Part shown: positions 1 to 6,513 of the stretch, one piece after another | Position numbering within the stretch: position 1 is the stretch's first letter | Layout of the letters: every line of letters begins with the position of its first letter | The notes under the pieces: model-generated | Told to the model about the DNA's origin: nothing | Seen by the model: the letters and a program-made list of their open reading frames with translations, nothing else | Databases searched by the model: none | Position numbers and translations under genes: made by a program | DNA from: CAYYMD01 sp964480425 | GTDB lineage: Bacteria; Planctomycetota; Phycisphaerae; SM23-33 | NCBI GenBank assembly: GCA_964480425.1 | Contig: CAYZPY010000131.1 | Location: 1 to 7,074, forward strand | Reading direction: 5' to 3' | Length of the DNA: 7,074 nucleotides

Positions 1-219
1 CTGCTGCTGACGCCGGCGAACCGCACAATCATCATCGCCGGGGACGCCGCCGTCACCGCCGGGCACGTATTGCGCGGGCGGGTGTGGTCCGGCTGCGGCG
101 ACACGCAAGCGGCCTTGCGAAGTCTGGGCGATATACTCGAACTGGCAGAGATTATAATACCAGGTCACGATAACGTTATGTTCTGGACGCCTGCCTTCTT
201 GCCGCACCTGCCTGCCTAG
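1..219 (+). CDS. MBL-fold metallo-hydrolase, C-terminal part (5' end outside window)
   Basis: The window opens inside a frame that reads 72 residues to a TAG stop. The visible part holds two late landmarks of the metallo-beta-lactamase fold. One is 'IIIAGDAAVTAGH', whose Asp15 (numbering of the visible part) sits where the metal-bridging Asp is expected. The other is 'AEIIIPGHDNVMFW', whose His56 fits the last zinc-ligand His in the GHD/GHxx motif. Between them 'GRVWSGCGDTQAALRSLG' resembles the helix found in small cytoplasmic hydrolases of this superfamily. The first HxHxDH motif lies off the left edge, so the reaction cannot be assigned. The next gene starts 64 bases downstream on the same strand, so co-transcription is possible, though a hairpin overlaps the stop codon. 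The family call is fairly safe; the subfamily is unknown. Confidence 0.72.
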   Translation: MLLTPANRTIIIAGDAAVTAGHVLRGRVWSGCGDTQAALRSLGDILELAEIIIPGHDNVMFWTPAFLPHLPA

Positions 220-238
220 CGCCAGTAGGCAGGGGCAG
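208..238 (+). terminator. Hairpin overlapping the MBL-hydrolase stop codon
   Basis: CCTGCCTA (211-218) pairs perfectly with TAGGCAGG (226-233) around a 7-base loop. The stem can be lengthened by CTG (208-210) with CAG (236-238) across a two-base bulge. No T-run follows, so this is not a classical intrinsic terminator. It may attenuate transcription or protect the 3' end of the upstream message before the enolase-superfamily gene. Confidence 0.35.
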
Positions 239-283
239 ACAGGGACGCTAAGGCGCCAGTATAAACGCCAGGACGAAAATCGA

Positions 284-1435
284 ATGATTATCAGGCCCAT
301 ACGCATAGACATATATCGCACCTCGATACCCATGCACCTCTTCGAGCACGCCACAGCGTCGCGCGCCACGTCGCAGGGCATTGTAGTTTGCCTGACGTGC
401 AGCGACGGCAACGTCGGTTGGGGCGAAACACTCCCGCGTGAATACGTCACCGGCGAGACGCTTGGAAGCGTTCCGGACGACATCGAAAAAACCATCATCC
501 CCGCCTGGCGCAGCAACAACCAAACGCCCGCCGCTTATCTTCCGCAAATCACGCCCCACACCGCCGGCGACAGGTGCATCAACGCCGCAGCGTGCGCGAC
601 GGAACTTGCCGCCATGAGGTGGACCCTGTCCGATGAGAAGGCGACAAAAGCGGTTCTCGGCGCCGTTCCGACGGGCAGGCGCATCGCCGCGCGGGTATCC
701 GGCGTGCTGGGCTCGTCCGATCCGGCGGCGACCGCGCGGCGGCTAAGAATGATGCGCCTGTACGGCCTGCGCGATTTCAAACTGAAACTGGGCCTCGACG
801 AAAAGACCGACGAGCAAAATCTCCTGGCAGTTGCCAAACAACTGTCAGGCGGCATCAAAAAGGGCAAGTACACGCTGCGGGTGGACGTCAACGGCGAATG
901 GCAATACGACACGGTGCCCGGCCGCGTTAAGGAACTTAAGCGATTCGGCGTGTGCGTTGTCGAACAACCCGCCGGCGCCACGGCGGAAGAATTCGTCGAA
1001 CTGGCCCGCATATGTAACTTGCCACTGATGGCCGACGAAACACTCCTTACCGAGCGGGACGCACGGATTCTCCTGGGCGAGCCGCGACGCGTGTGGTGGA
1101 ATATACGCATCAGCAAAAACGGCGGCCTGGGGATGTCGGCGCGCCTGGCGAGGATGGCCGCCGAGGCGGGCGTGAAGTTCACCCTCGGATGCATGGTAGG
1201 CGAAAGCGGCATTCTCTCGGCCGCCCAGAGGCGGCTTCTTGAGGTGATACCGCCGCCGACTTTCATGGAAGGCAATTACGGGCGATTTCTCTTGCAGGGT
1301 GACATTACCAAAAAATCTCTGCGATTCGGCTATGGCGGGCGGCTGAAAACACTGGGGTCCGAGGGGCTGGGCATAAGGGTGAAAAAATCGAAATTTAACC
1401 TTTACGCCCGATTAAGCAGGACCTTACACGTCTAA
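284..1435 (+). CDS. Enolase-superfamily enzyme, muconate-lactonizing (MLE) subgroup
   Basis: A complete 383-residue protein, close to the usual length of the family. Members form an enediolate intermediate by abstracting a proton next to a carboxylate, with Mg2+ held at the end of a TIM-like barrel. The N-terminal capping domain (about 1-125) carries 'GWGETLPREYVTGET' (45-59). The barrel shows the expected catalytic set: Lys166 and Lys168 in 'FKLKLGL', metal ligands Asp201 ('RVDVNGEW'), Glu227 ('VVEQPAG') and Asp251 ('MADETLL'), and the second base Lys278 ('RISKNGGLG'). A Lys-x-Lys plus a distal Lys defines the MLE subgroup rather than the mandelate-racemase subgroup. The eighth strand reads 'GCMVGESGILSAA' (302-314) and lacks the Asp-x-Asp usually diagnostic of dipeptide epimerases, so cycloisomerase, o-succinylbenzoate-synthase-like or another activity is open. 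AGGA at 270-273 precedes the ATG by 10 bases. No signal peptide; cytoplasmic. It looks catalytically competent; its substrate is unknown. Confidence 0.9.
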   Translation: MIIRPIRIDIYRTSIPMHLFEHATASRATSQGIVVCLTCSDGNVGWGETLPREYVTGETLGSVPDDIEKTIIPAWRSNNQTPAAYLPQITPHTAGDRCINAAACATELAAMRWTLSDEKATKAVLGAVPTGRRIAARVSGVLGSSDPAATARRLRMMRLYGLRDFKLKLGLDEKTDEQNLLAVAKQLSGGIKKGKYTLRVDVNGEWQYDTVPGRVKELKRFGVCVVEQPAGATAEEFVELARICNLPLMADETLLTERDARILLGEPRRVWWNIRISKNGGLGMSARLARMAAEAGVKFTLGCMVGESGILSAAQRRLLEVIPPPTFMEGNYGRFLLQGDITKKSLRFGYGGRLKTLGSEGLGIRVKKSKFNLYARLSRTLHV

Positions 1436-1490
1436 AAATTGACGTTGCGCAGAAAAAACTTCCATTCAAGGCCCAAAATATATAAGTGCC

Positions 1491-1519
1491 TTAATATTAT
1501 ATATATATATTATTATTTT
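1491..1519. repeat. Alternating AT tract, partly palindromic
   Basis: A pure A/T run of 29 bases whose core (1498-1510) alternates T and A, flanked by TAATAT on one side and TTATTATT on the other, so it is nearly self-complementary. It begins 56 bases after the enolase-superfamily stop codon. Such a tract would melt easily and could act as an UP-like or nucleoid-protein binding element; that role is inference. Confidence 0.6.
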
Positions 1520-1814
1520 GCGTATTTCGCCGGTCAGGACGATGCACCCGGGCATGCTGCGTAAAATTCCGATAAAATATTCGTAAGTCTATGATTAATA
1601 GTGTATTATATTCCCATGCTGGCTTCCACACTCATTCACCGACCGTGTTGAATAAAACACGCCAAAAGGGGTTTTTGTTGCATGCTTTGTTCAAGCAATT
1701 AAACTATTTACGCAGTTTGTACGAATCGCCGCCGATTATCAAATAGGGTCCCCGTCGCGGACCTGCTTGTTGCGTATGGGTCGGGAGAATCGCGGCGATG
1801 CGCCCCTCCAGGGC

Positions 1815-1819
1815 GAGGA
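1815..1819 (+). promoter_or_regulatory. Ribosome binding site favouring the GH35 start at 1828
   Basis: GAGGA lies 8 bases before the ATG at 1828, a near-ideal spacing. The upstream in-frame ATG at 1798 has GGGAG (1783-1787) 10 bases ahead, so it is also possible. The conserved GH35 N-terminus begins soon after either start, and the extra ten residues (basic, MRPSRARNKY) match nothing in the family, which tips the choice to 1828. Confidence 0.5.
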
Positions 1820-1827
1820 ATAAATAC

Positions 1828-4503
1828 ATGGCAGAGATAAAGTATGACGATGGCTCACTCATGTTGGACGCCCAGCGGATCTGGCTGGTCAGCGGATCGG
1901 TCCATTATTTCCGAATACCGTCCGGGCTCTGGCGAGATCGCCTCACCAAGGCAAAACGCGCCGGTCTTAACTGCATAAGCACATTCATCCCCTGGAACTA
2001 CCATGAACCCGCCGAGGGCCTCTGGGAACTTTCCGACCACAAAGACGTCTCGGCATTCGTGCGTCTGGCCGGCGAACTGGGACTGTACGTAATCATCAAG
2101 CCCGGACCCTATATCGGGGGCGACGTGGACTTCGGCGGGCTTCCGGGGTGGCTTACGTCCAAAAGCGGAATCGCATACCGCAACTCAAACGCTGCATACA
2201 CGCACTATTTCGACAAATACCTGTCCAGGATTCTCGCCCCCCTGGCCGAGCACCAGGTTACGCGCGGGGGCAACATCATTCTGGTCCAGAACGAAAACGA
2301 CTGCTCAATGGATTCGCCCGAGAGGGTCAAGTATCTCCAGTTCGTCAATCAACTTATCCGCCGGACGGGCTTTGACATACCCATCATCACGAGCAATTCA
2401 TCGCCAGAAAAGCCGCTGGATGGCACCATCCAGTGCCTCATTGCCAAACGCGCCCTTGTTGCAAATCTCAAGCAACTGCGCCTGTATCAGCAGAACGCTC
2501 CCCTGATAGTCAGCCAGCTTCCCACCGGCGCTGCGGACAGTTGGGCGCAGGAGCATAACTCTATGCCCGCTCACCAGAACATCCGCCACGCGCTTGAGGC
2601 GCTTGGCTGGGGCGCCCAGTACAATTTCTACCCCTTCTGCGGCGGCACGAACATGGAATTTCTGGCCGGCCGGGGGCAGGAAAATCCCCAGTCCTACCGC
2701 ACAACCTCGTACGATTGCGACGCGCCGGTGGCCGAGGGCGGCGGCCTGACCCGGAAGTACTACCTGTCGCGTCTGGTGAACATGCTGGCAAACCACATGG
2801 GTCCGTTCTTCGCCGAGGCGTACAACGAGGAGCCCGGCGTCAACATCCACGACAGCACCGACGTGCTGAACATTTACAGCCCCACCGGGCAGTGGGCGGT
2901 CATCACCAACAACGATCGCCAGGAGATAACCACCGCCAGGATTTCGCTACCCAACGCGCACCGACTAACCGTCCCCCTCGAACCGCTGGGCGCAACGGCT
3001 GTGCCGGTGAACCTGCAACTCAGCGAAGAGCATAAACTAAACTACACCAACCTCATGCCGTTTGGATTTTTCGGCGGCAAGACGCTGGTGTTTCACGGAC
3101 CGGCCGGATGGGAGGGGCAGTTCTGCCTGGACGACCAACAGTACCTGCATCGCGTGCCCGACTCGGACGAACCGGACATCATCGAGCACCAGGATCTGAG
3201 GATCGTGATTATCAACAGCGAACTGGCGCAGCGTTGCTGGTACGTTGACGAAATGCTGATATTCGGCCCGTCGTACGTGGGGGCGGACAGCGAGGATGTC
3301 ACGCCCCACTCGAGCGACAAGCAATACACCATCCTCGCGAGCGACGGCGAACCGGTACGCAAAAAATACAAGCCCCAGTCCGCCGGCAAGCGAACCACGC
3401 CGCGCCTCAAGAGCTGGAGCCGGATGCACGTATGCACCGAACCGGTGAACGACGAACTGGAATGGAGCAAGCTCGACCACCCGCGCGACGTGGACAGACT
3501 CGGCGCGCACTGGGGATACATCTGGTACAGGATCGAAAAGAAAATGCCCCGGGCGAAGAAATGCCGCCTGCTGCCGGGAGACTTCCGCGACCGGGCGATA
3601 ATATACCTCAACGGCTCGGTCATCGGCACGTGGGGTCGCGACCAGGACGCCACACGCAAACCGATACGCGCCTCGTTCAAGCGGGGGCAAAATTCGCTGG
3701 TAATACTGGCAGACAATCTCGGCAGGTTCTCAGCCGGTCCGCGCCTGGGCGAGCAAAAAGGGCTCCTTGGGCACATTTACTCCGCTCAGCAGATCAAGAC
3801 GCGGAAATTTCGCATCAAGCCCGCAGAGGGTTTCGCGCGGCGCATCGTGCCCCGCTCGATGGGATACCTCCTTGGCGAACTGGAGAACCGTCCGGTGTGG
3901 ACCGCCGAGGTCAGCATCCCGCTAAAAAAGGTCTCGCCCGTTTACATGTCTTTCGAGGAGGTTAATTGCCCCCTTGCAGTGACGTGCAATAACCGCACAT
4001 CGGGATTCTTCTGGCCGACCGAGAGCACGAACTTCGGCGAGGTGACATTCGGGTCGGAACTAAAAAAAGGCGCCAACCGGATAACCCTCTACCTGTGGCC
4101 CAAGGGCGACCAGGAGCCCCTGGGCCTGGACAGTTGCGAATTTTACGCGCTTAACGACACGATAACTCAGGGCGCGAAGATGTTCTACAGACTCTGGACG
4201 CCGCCGGAAGACCAGGGCCGTATCGTCGGCAAGGACCGGCCGGCGTGGTACGTCACCGGATTCAAATACAAACCGCAGGACAGGGCCCTGTTCGTCCACA
4301 TCATAGGCGCACGCAAGGGACAGATATTCCTCAACGGTCACAACCTCGGCCGGTTCTGGACCGTCGGTCCACAGCAGGATTACTACCTTCCCGAATGCTG
4401 GCTGCAAGAAGGCGACAACGAACTGATGCTCTTCAGCGAGGAAGGTCGAATCCCCACCGGAAGCAAACTGTCCTTCAAACCTCTTGGTCCGTATCGCGAC
4501 TGA
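1828..4503 (+). CDS. GH35 beta-galactosidase homologue with substituted nucleophile
   Basis: A 891-residue protein from ATG 1828 (901 if ATG 1798 is used; numbering here counts from 1798). The TIM barrel (about 20-330) has clear GH35 signatures: 'VSGSVHYFRIP', 'FIPWNYHEP', 'IIKPGPYIGGDVDFGGLPG', 'ILVQNENDC' and 'YPFCGGTNMEF'. C-terminal beta-sandwich modules follow, including 'AHWGYIWYR' (570-578) and the family-typical 'GQIFLNGHNLGRFW' (841-854). GH35 enzymes release terminal beta-galactose by a retaining mechanism using two glutamates. The acid/base Glu166 is present. The nucleophile position, in a segment reading 'PLIVSQLPTGAADSW' where human GLB1 has 'LINSEFYTGWLDHW', is Gln240. Other sugar-contact positions also differ: 'GDVD' for AEWE (107-111 region), Phe63 for Tyr in TYVPWN, and Cys307 for Tyr in SYDYDAP. 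No signal peptide, so probably cytoplasmic. The fold is sure; galactosidase activity is doubtful, and a binding protein or altered-mechanism enzyme is possible. Confidence 0.92.
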   Translation: MAEIKYDDGSLMLDAQRIWLVSGSVHYFRIPSGLWRDRLTKAKRAGLNCISTFIPWNYHEPAEGLWELSDHKDVSAFVRLAGELGLYVIIKPGPYIGGDVDFGGLPGWLTSKSGIAYRNSNAAYTHYFDKYLSRILAPLAEHQVTRGGNIILVQNENDCSMDSPERVKYLQFVNQLIRRTGFDIPIITSNSSPEKPLDGTIQCLIAKRALVANLKQLRLYQQNAPLIVSQLPTGAADSWAQEHNSMPAHQNIRHALEALGWGAQYNFYPFCGGTNMEFLAGRGQENPQSYRTTSYDCDAPVAEGGGLTRKYYLSRLVNMLANHMGPFFAEAYNEEPGVNIHDSTDVLNIYSPTGQWAVITNNDRQEITTARISLPNAHRLTVPLEPLGATAVPVNLQLSEEHKLNYTNLMPFGFFGGKTLVFHGPAGWEGQFCLDDQQYLHRVPDSDEPDIIEHQDLRIVIINSELAQRCWYVDEMLIFGPSYVGADSEDVTPHSSDKQYTILASDGEPVRKKYKPQSAGKRTTPRLKSWSRMHVCTEPVNDELEWSKLDHPRDVDRLGAHWGYIWYRIEKKMPRAKKCRLLPGDFRDRAIIYLNGSVIGTWGRDQDATRKPIRASFKRGQNSLVILADNLGRFSAGPRLGEQKGLLGHIYSAQQIKTRKFRIKPAEGFARRIVPRSMGYLLGELENRPVWTAEVSIPLKKVSPVYMSFEEVNCPLAVTCNNRTSGFFWPTESTNFGEVTFGSELKKGANRITLYLWPKGDQEPLGLDSCEFYALNDTITQGAKMFYRLWTPPEDQGRIVGKDRPAWYVTGFKYKPQDRALFVHIIGARKGQIFLNGHNLGRFWTVGPQQDYYLPECWLQEGDNELMLFSEEGRIPTGSKLSFKPLGPYRD

Positions 4504-4848
4504 CACGCCGGGCGGGCGAAATTCGACAAATCGCAAAAAAGATTCATGCCCGTCATGCGGTTTGGCCGATGTTAGGTAAACAAGTCGCATAACGATACAC
4601 CGCATTGTGCAAGAGAACCGTAGCGAACATCGTTGACTCTAAGGATGTTATAGTGTCGGATATACCATTGTGCATATTCGGGCCCGGCGGCGACTTTATC
4701 CGTTATTGGCCCAGGCCCGCCGACACCCGGCAGAAGGGCGGATTCGGCAAATGGCAAAATGGCGTGATTTCGTCCGGGTCACTGGGCGCAAAACAGGTTC
4801 GGCGTCACCCGTCCCCCTCGGTCATAATCGGATACACGGAGAGCGTTA
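4504..4848. other. Spacer between the GH35 gene and lexA
   Basis: No supported gene lies here. A longer reading frame that begins at 4605 runs 200 bases into lexA in a different frame and shows no recognisable domain, so it was set aside. A CATAAT -10-like hexamer (4823-4828) lies close to lexA but lacks a -35 partner. CGAAC-N3-GTTG (4624-4635) overlaps TTGACT (4633-4638) and is the only operator-like dyad seen. No intrinsic terminator follows the GH35 stop. Confidence 0.45.
4624..4638 (+). promoter_or_regulatory. Possible operator/-35 overlap upstream of lexA
   Basis: CGAAC, three bases, then GTTG forms an imperfect dyad that recalls the CGAAC-N4-GTTCG box of Gram-positive LexA proteins but is one base shorter, and it overlaps a TTGACT -35-like hexamer. 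The following TATAGT (4649-4654) is only 10 bases away, too near for a normal promoter, and lexA starts 210 bases downstream. Only a weak candidate. Confidence 0.15.
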
Positions 4849-5454
4849 ATGCAAAGACCCACGCCCCGACAACTTCAGATACTGAGGGTTATACGCGAAT
4901 ATCAGGACAACCTGGGCTATTCCCCCACATTCCAGGAGATAGGCGATCGTCTGGGTCTCACAAAGGTAACCGTGTTCGAACACGTCGCGTCGCTGGAGCG
5001 AAAAGGCATCGTAATCCGCGGGAGCAAACACACTGCCCGCTGTTTGCAGATAAGCCCTGAGTTCCACTTCCCCGGCGAATCCGACCGCGCCATTCCCCTT
5101 GCGGGGAGAATCGCCGCCGGGTCGCCCATCGAGGCCGTCGAGGACAACCTCGCCGTGAACCTGGGCGACATGTTCCGCCAAAGCGGCGAGATATTCGCCC
5201 TACAGGTCGCCGGACAGAGCATGATAGACGAGCAAATCCGCGACGGCGATTACGTCATCTGCCGTAAGGCCGATTCGGCCCGCAACGGGCAGACCGTCGT
5301 GGCGCTGCTGGGCGACGGCGAGGCCACGCTCAAGAAATTCTACCGCGAAAAAGGCGCCGTCCGCCTTGCCCCGGCCAATCCTCAGCACGAACCCATATAC
5401 GCACGGGAGGTCAAAATCCAGGGCATCGTCATCGGCGTGGTGCGGAAGATGTGA
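4849..5454 (+). CDS. lexA: LexA repressor, self-cleaving SOS regulator
   Basis: 201 residues, the normal LexA length. The N-terminal winged helix-turn-helix (about 1-68) begins 'PTPRQLQILRVIREY' and continues 'SPTFQEIGDRLGLTKVTVFE' into 'LERKG'. The C-terminal S24 peptidase domain has the cleavage site Ala85-Gly86 in 'IPLAGRIAAGSP', the nucleophile Ser124 in 'VAGQSMID', and the general base Lys162 in 'GEATLKKF'. LexA represses DNA-damage genes and inactivates itself when RecA filaments stimulate cleavage between Ala and Gly. The turn before the recognition helix (GLTKVTVFEHV) is one residue shorter than the common GLSSPSTVHRHL pattern, which suggests a different operator. GGAG at 4838-4841 is 7 bases before the ATG. 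The gene appears monocistronic: a spacer precedes it, and hairpins and a strong terminator follow. Autoregulation is expected, but no clear operator was found. Confidence 0.96.
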   Translation: MQRPTPRQLQILRVIREYQDNLGYSPTFQEIGDRLGLTKVTVFEHVASLERKGIVIRGSKHTARCLQISPEFHFPGESDRAIPLAGRIAAGSPIEAVEDNLAVNLGDMFRQSGEIFALQVAGQSMIDEQIRDGDYVICRKADSARNGQTVVALLGDGEATLKKFYREKGAVRLAPANPQHEPIYAREVKIQGIVIGVVRKM

Positions 5455-5459
5455 TTCCT

Positions 5460-5477
5460 GCCGGACTGGCGTCCGGC
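5460..5477 (+). repeat. Hairpin just after lexA
   Basis: GCCGGAC (5460-5466) pairs perfectly with GTCCGGC (5471-5477) around a TGGC loop, beginning six bases after the lexA stop. No T-run follows. Confidence 0.6.
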
Positions 5478-5489
5478 CTGTCCAGGATG

Positions 5490-5515
5490 CGCGGCGGCGT
5501 TCCCACGCCGCCGCG
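5490..5515 (+). repeat. Very stable 11-bp GC hairpin downstream of lexA
   Basis: CGCGGCGGCGT (5490-5500) pairs perfectly with ACGCCGCCGCG (5505-5515) around a TCCC loop. There is no T-run, so it is more likely a 3'-end stabiliser or a dispersed GC palindrome than an intrinsic terminator. Confidence 0.65.
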
Positions 5516-5535
5516 GAGAACTTGCCATCGAAAAA

Positions 5536-5561
5536 GTCGGCGGCGCAGGAACGCCACCGAC
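5536..5561 (+). repeat. Third hairpin downstream of lexA
   Basis: GTCGGCGGCG (5536-5545) pairs with CGCCACCGAC (5552-5561) with a single C/A mismatch and a six-base loop. It shares the GGCGGCG core with the preceding hairpin. Confidence 0.5.
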
Positions 5562-5626
5562 CCATGTTTGGTGTGGATGCCGACCCAAGTTCAAGAGATT
5601 TAAAAATATTCGTTCCGGGCGATATT

Positions 5627-5667
5627 AAAAGCCCGCGGTCTAAAAGGAACAGGCCGCGGGCTTTTTT
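5627..5667. terminator. Bidirectional intrinsic terminator between lexA and the PEP-CTERM gene
   Basis: AAAAGCCCGCGGTCT (5627-5641) pairs with AGGCCGCGGGCTTTT (5651-5665), giving about 15 base pairs with one G-T wobble and a nine-base loop. TTTTTT (5662-5667) follows on the + strand, and the AAAA before the stem gives a T-run on the - strand. It can end lexA transcription from the left and the convergent PEP-CTERM transcript from the right, whose stop codon is only 24 bases away. Confidence 0.93.
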
Positions 5668-5690
5668 CGCCAATCAGGCGTTTTGTGGCG

Positions 5691-6395
5691 TTATCTGCGT
5701 TTGCGCCACAGCAAACCAAGCCCGCTGAGGGCGAACAGGCTCATGGTCGCCGGCTCGGGCATGCAGCGCGTGTCTACGACAATCTGGTCCACCACCGTGC
5801 ATTCCTCTACTTCGATCTCTATTGTCTCGGATTCGGGATTCGGCTCGATGGTGAATCCCCAGTTGTAGGTGTACCAGGAGCCCTCTCCGGAGATCGGAGG
5901 CGGGGAACCCTCCTGGTAGTCGGGTCTACCGGTGGGGAACGTGCCGGAGGTGTATCCGCCCGGTTCTCCACCGTGACCGGTCACCGTAATACCTGAGGGT
6001 AACTTGCTGGTGGTCATCTGCATGAAGATCTCTTTGATCTCCCTGTTTTCCGGATCGTTCGGTATTTCAATCCGTATCGTACCGCCTTCGGCATCGGCGC
6101 AGTGCCAGCCGTCCGTTACACCCGAAGGATCCATGCCTTCCGGACAGGGCCACTCATTAGACCATTCCCAGAATCCCGTGCCATTTGTGGTCAATTCAAT
6201 AAACGGCACGCCGTTTGGATTCCAGAAATCTTCGGGTGAACTCGGCATATCCGACGTGGTGAATTCCCAGTGCGCGAAGGTGGCGTTGTTGGCATAACGG
6301 TCCCATCCGACCAGCGGGCCGTAATCCTTGGCCTGACCAACGCCCGACATCACCAGCAGCACAGCCATCGTCGTCAGAATTGTGACCTTTTTCAT
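5691..6395 (-). CDS. Secreted PEP-CTERM sorting-domain protein
   Basis: 234 residues. The N-terminus is a signal peptide: Lys2-Lys3, a hydrophobic core 'VTILTTMAVLLVMSGVG', and a likely cleavage after Gly-Gln-Ala22. The C-terminus is a PEP-CTERM tail: Pro213-Glu214-Pro215, a hydrophobic segment 'ATMSLFALSGLGLLW' and a final RKRR. Such tails direct handling by an exosortase, usually in bacteria that make exopolysaccharide. The mature part is acidic, Trp/Gly/Pro-rich and predicted mainly beta, with four cysteines (84, 99, 199, 211) that could form two disulfides; 'IVVDTRCMPEP' just before the tail is a planctomycete-like lead-in. No enzymatic domain was recognised. The ribosome binding site AAGGAGA (minus strand, TCTCC at 6402-6406) is 6 bases before the ATG. 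The gene converges on lexA across a shared terminator. A second PEP-CTERM gene lies upstream on the same strand. The class is sure; its role is unknown. Confidence 0.93.
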   Translation of the reverse strand: MKKVTILTTMAVLLVMSGVGQAKDYGPLVGWDRYANNATFAHWEFTTSDMPSSPEDFWNPNGVPFIELTTNGTGFWEWSNEWPCPEGMDPSGVTDGWHCADAEGGTIRIEIPNDPENREIKEIFMQMTTSKLPSGITVTGHGGEPGGYTSGTFPTGRPDYQEGSPPPISGEGSWYTYNWGFTIEPNPESETIEIEVEECTVVDQIVVDTRCMPEPATMSLFALSGLGLLWRKRR

Positions 6396-6458
6396 TTTCG
6401 TTCTCCTTTTTCAATATTTTCTTAAGCAAAATAAGCAAACAGACCTTTTCCGCCTCAA

Positions 6459-6503
6459 CTACCCCTCATCGTGAAAGGAATTTGCAGGAATATGTTTCTT
6501 CAT
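6459..6503 (-). CDS. Possible 14-codon leader peptide
   Basis: MKKHIPANSFHDEG followed by TAG. AAGGAG (minus strand, 6515-6510) lies 6 bases before this ATG, an ideal spacing; another ATG four bases earlier is too close to it. The stop is 63 bases before the PEP-CTERM start. The frame is too short to judge by composition, so translation is uncertain. Confidence 0.22.
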   Translation of the reverse strand: MKKHIPANSFHDEG

Positions 6504-6513
6504 TCATTTCTCC

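Larger units (their letters stand above)
1436..1827. other. AT-rich spacer before the GH35 gene
   Basis: No convincing gene or structural RNA was seen. The stretch is strikingly richer in A+T than the flanking coding DNA. It contains an alternating AT tract near 1491-1519, a TGCTT/AAGCA mini-hairpin around 1683-1697, and a short GGTCC/GGACC hairpin (1747-1751 with 1759-1763) about 65 bases before the preferred GH35 start. Several TATTAT-like hexamers occur (for example 1604-1609), but none has a good -35 partner, so no promoter is called. Confidence 0.5.

Noticed and set aside
535..1275. A 246-codon - strand frame opposite the enolase-superfamily gene
   Set aside because: It is antisense to a gene with all family motifs; its Arg/Ser-rich translation is typical of a shadow of GC-rich coding DNA.
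1663..1677. CAAAA-GGGGT-TTTTG as a terminator in the spacer
   Set aside because: The stem is only five mostly A-T pairs, too weak to terminate transcription.
3037..3776. Two overlapping - strand frames opposite the GH35 gene
   Set aside because: Both are antisense to the well-supported GH35 frame and show no family motif.
4633..4654. TTGACT and TATAGT as a promoter
   Set aside because: The spacer is only 10 bases, too short for a sigma-70 promoter.
4605..5060. A 151-codon + strand frame ahead of and into lexA
   Set aside because: It overlaps 212 bases of lexA in another frame, has no ribosome binding site or recognisable domain, and its composition is that of non-coding DNA plus shadow.
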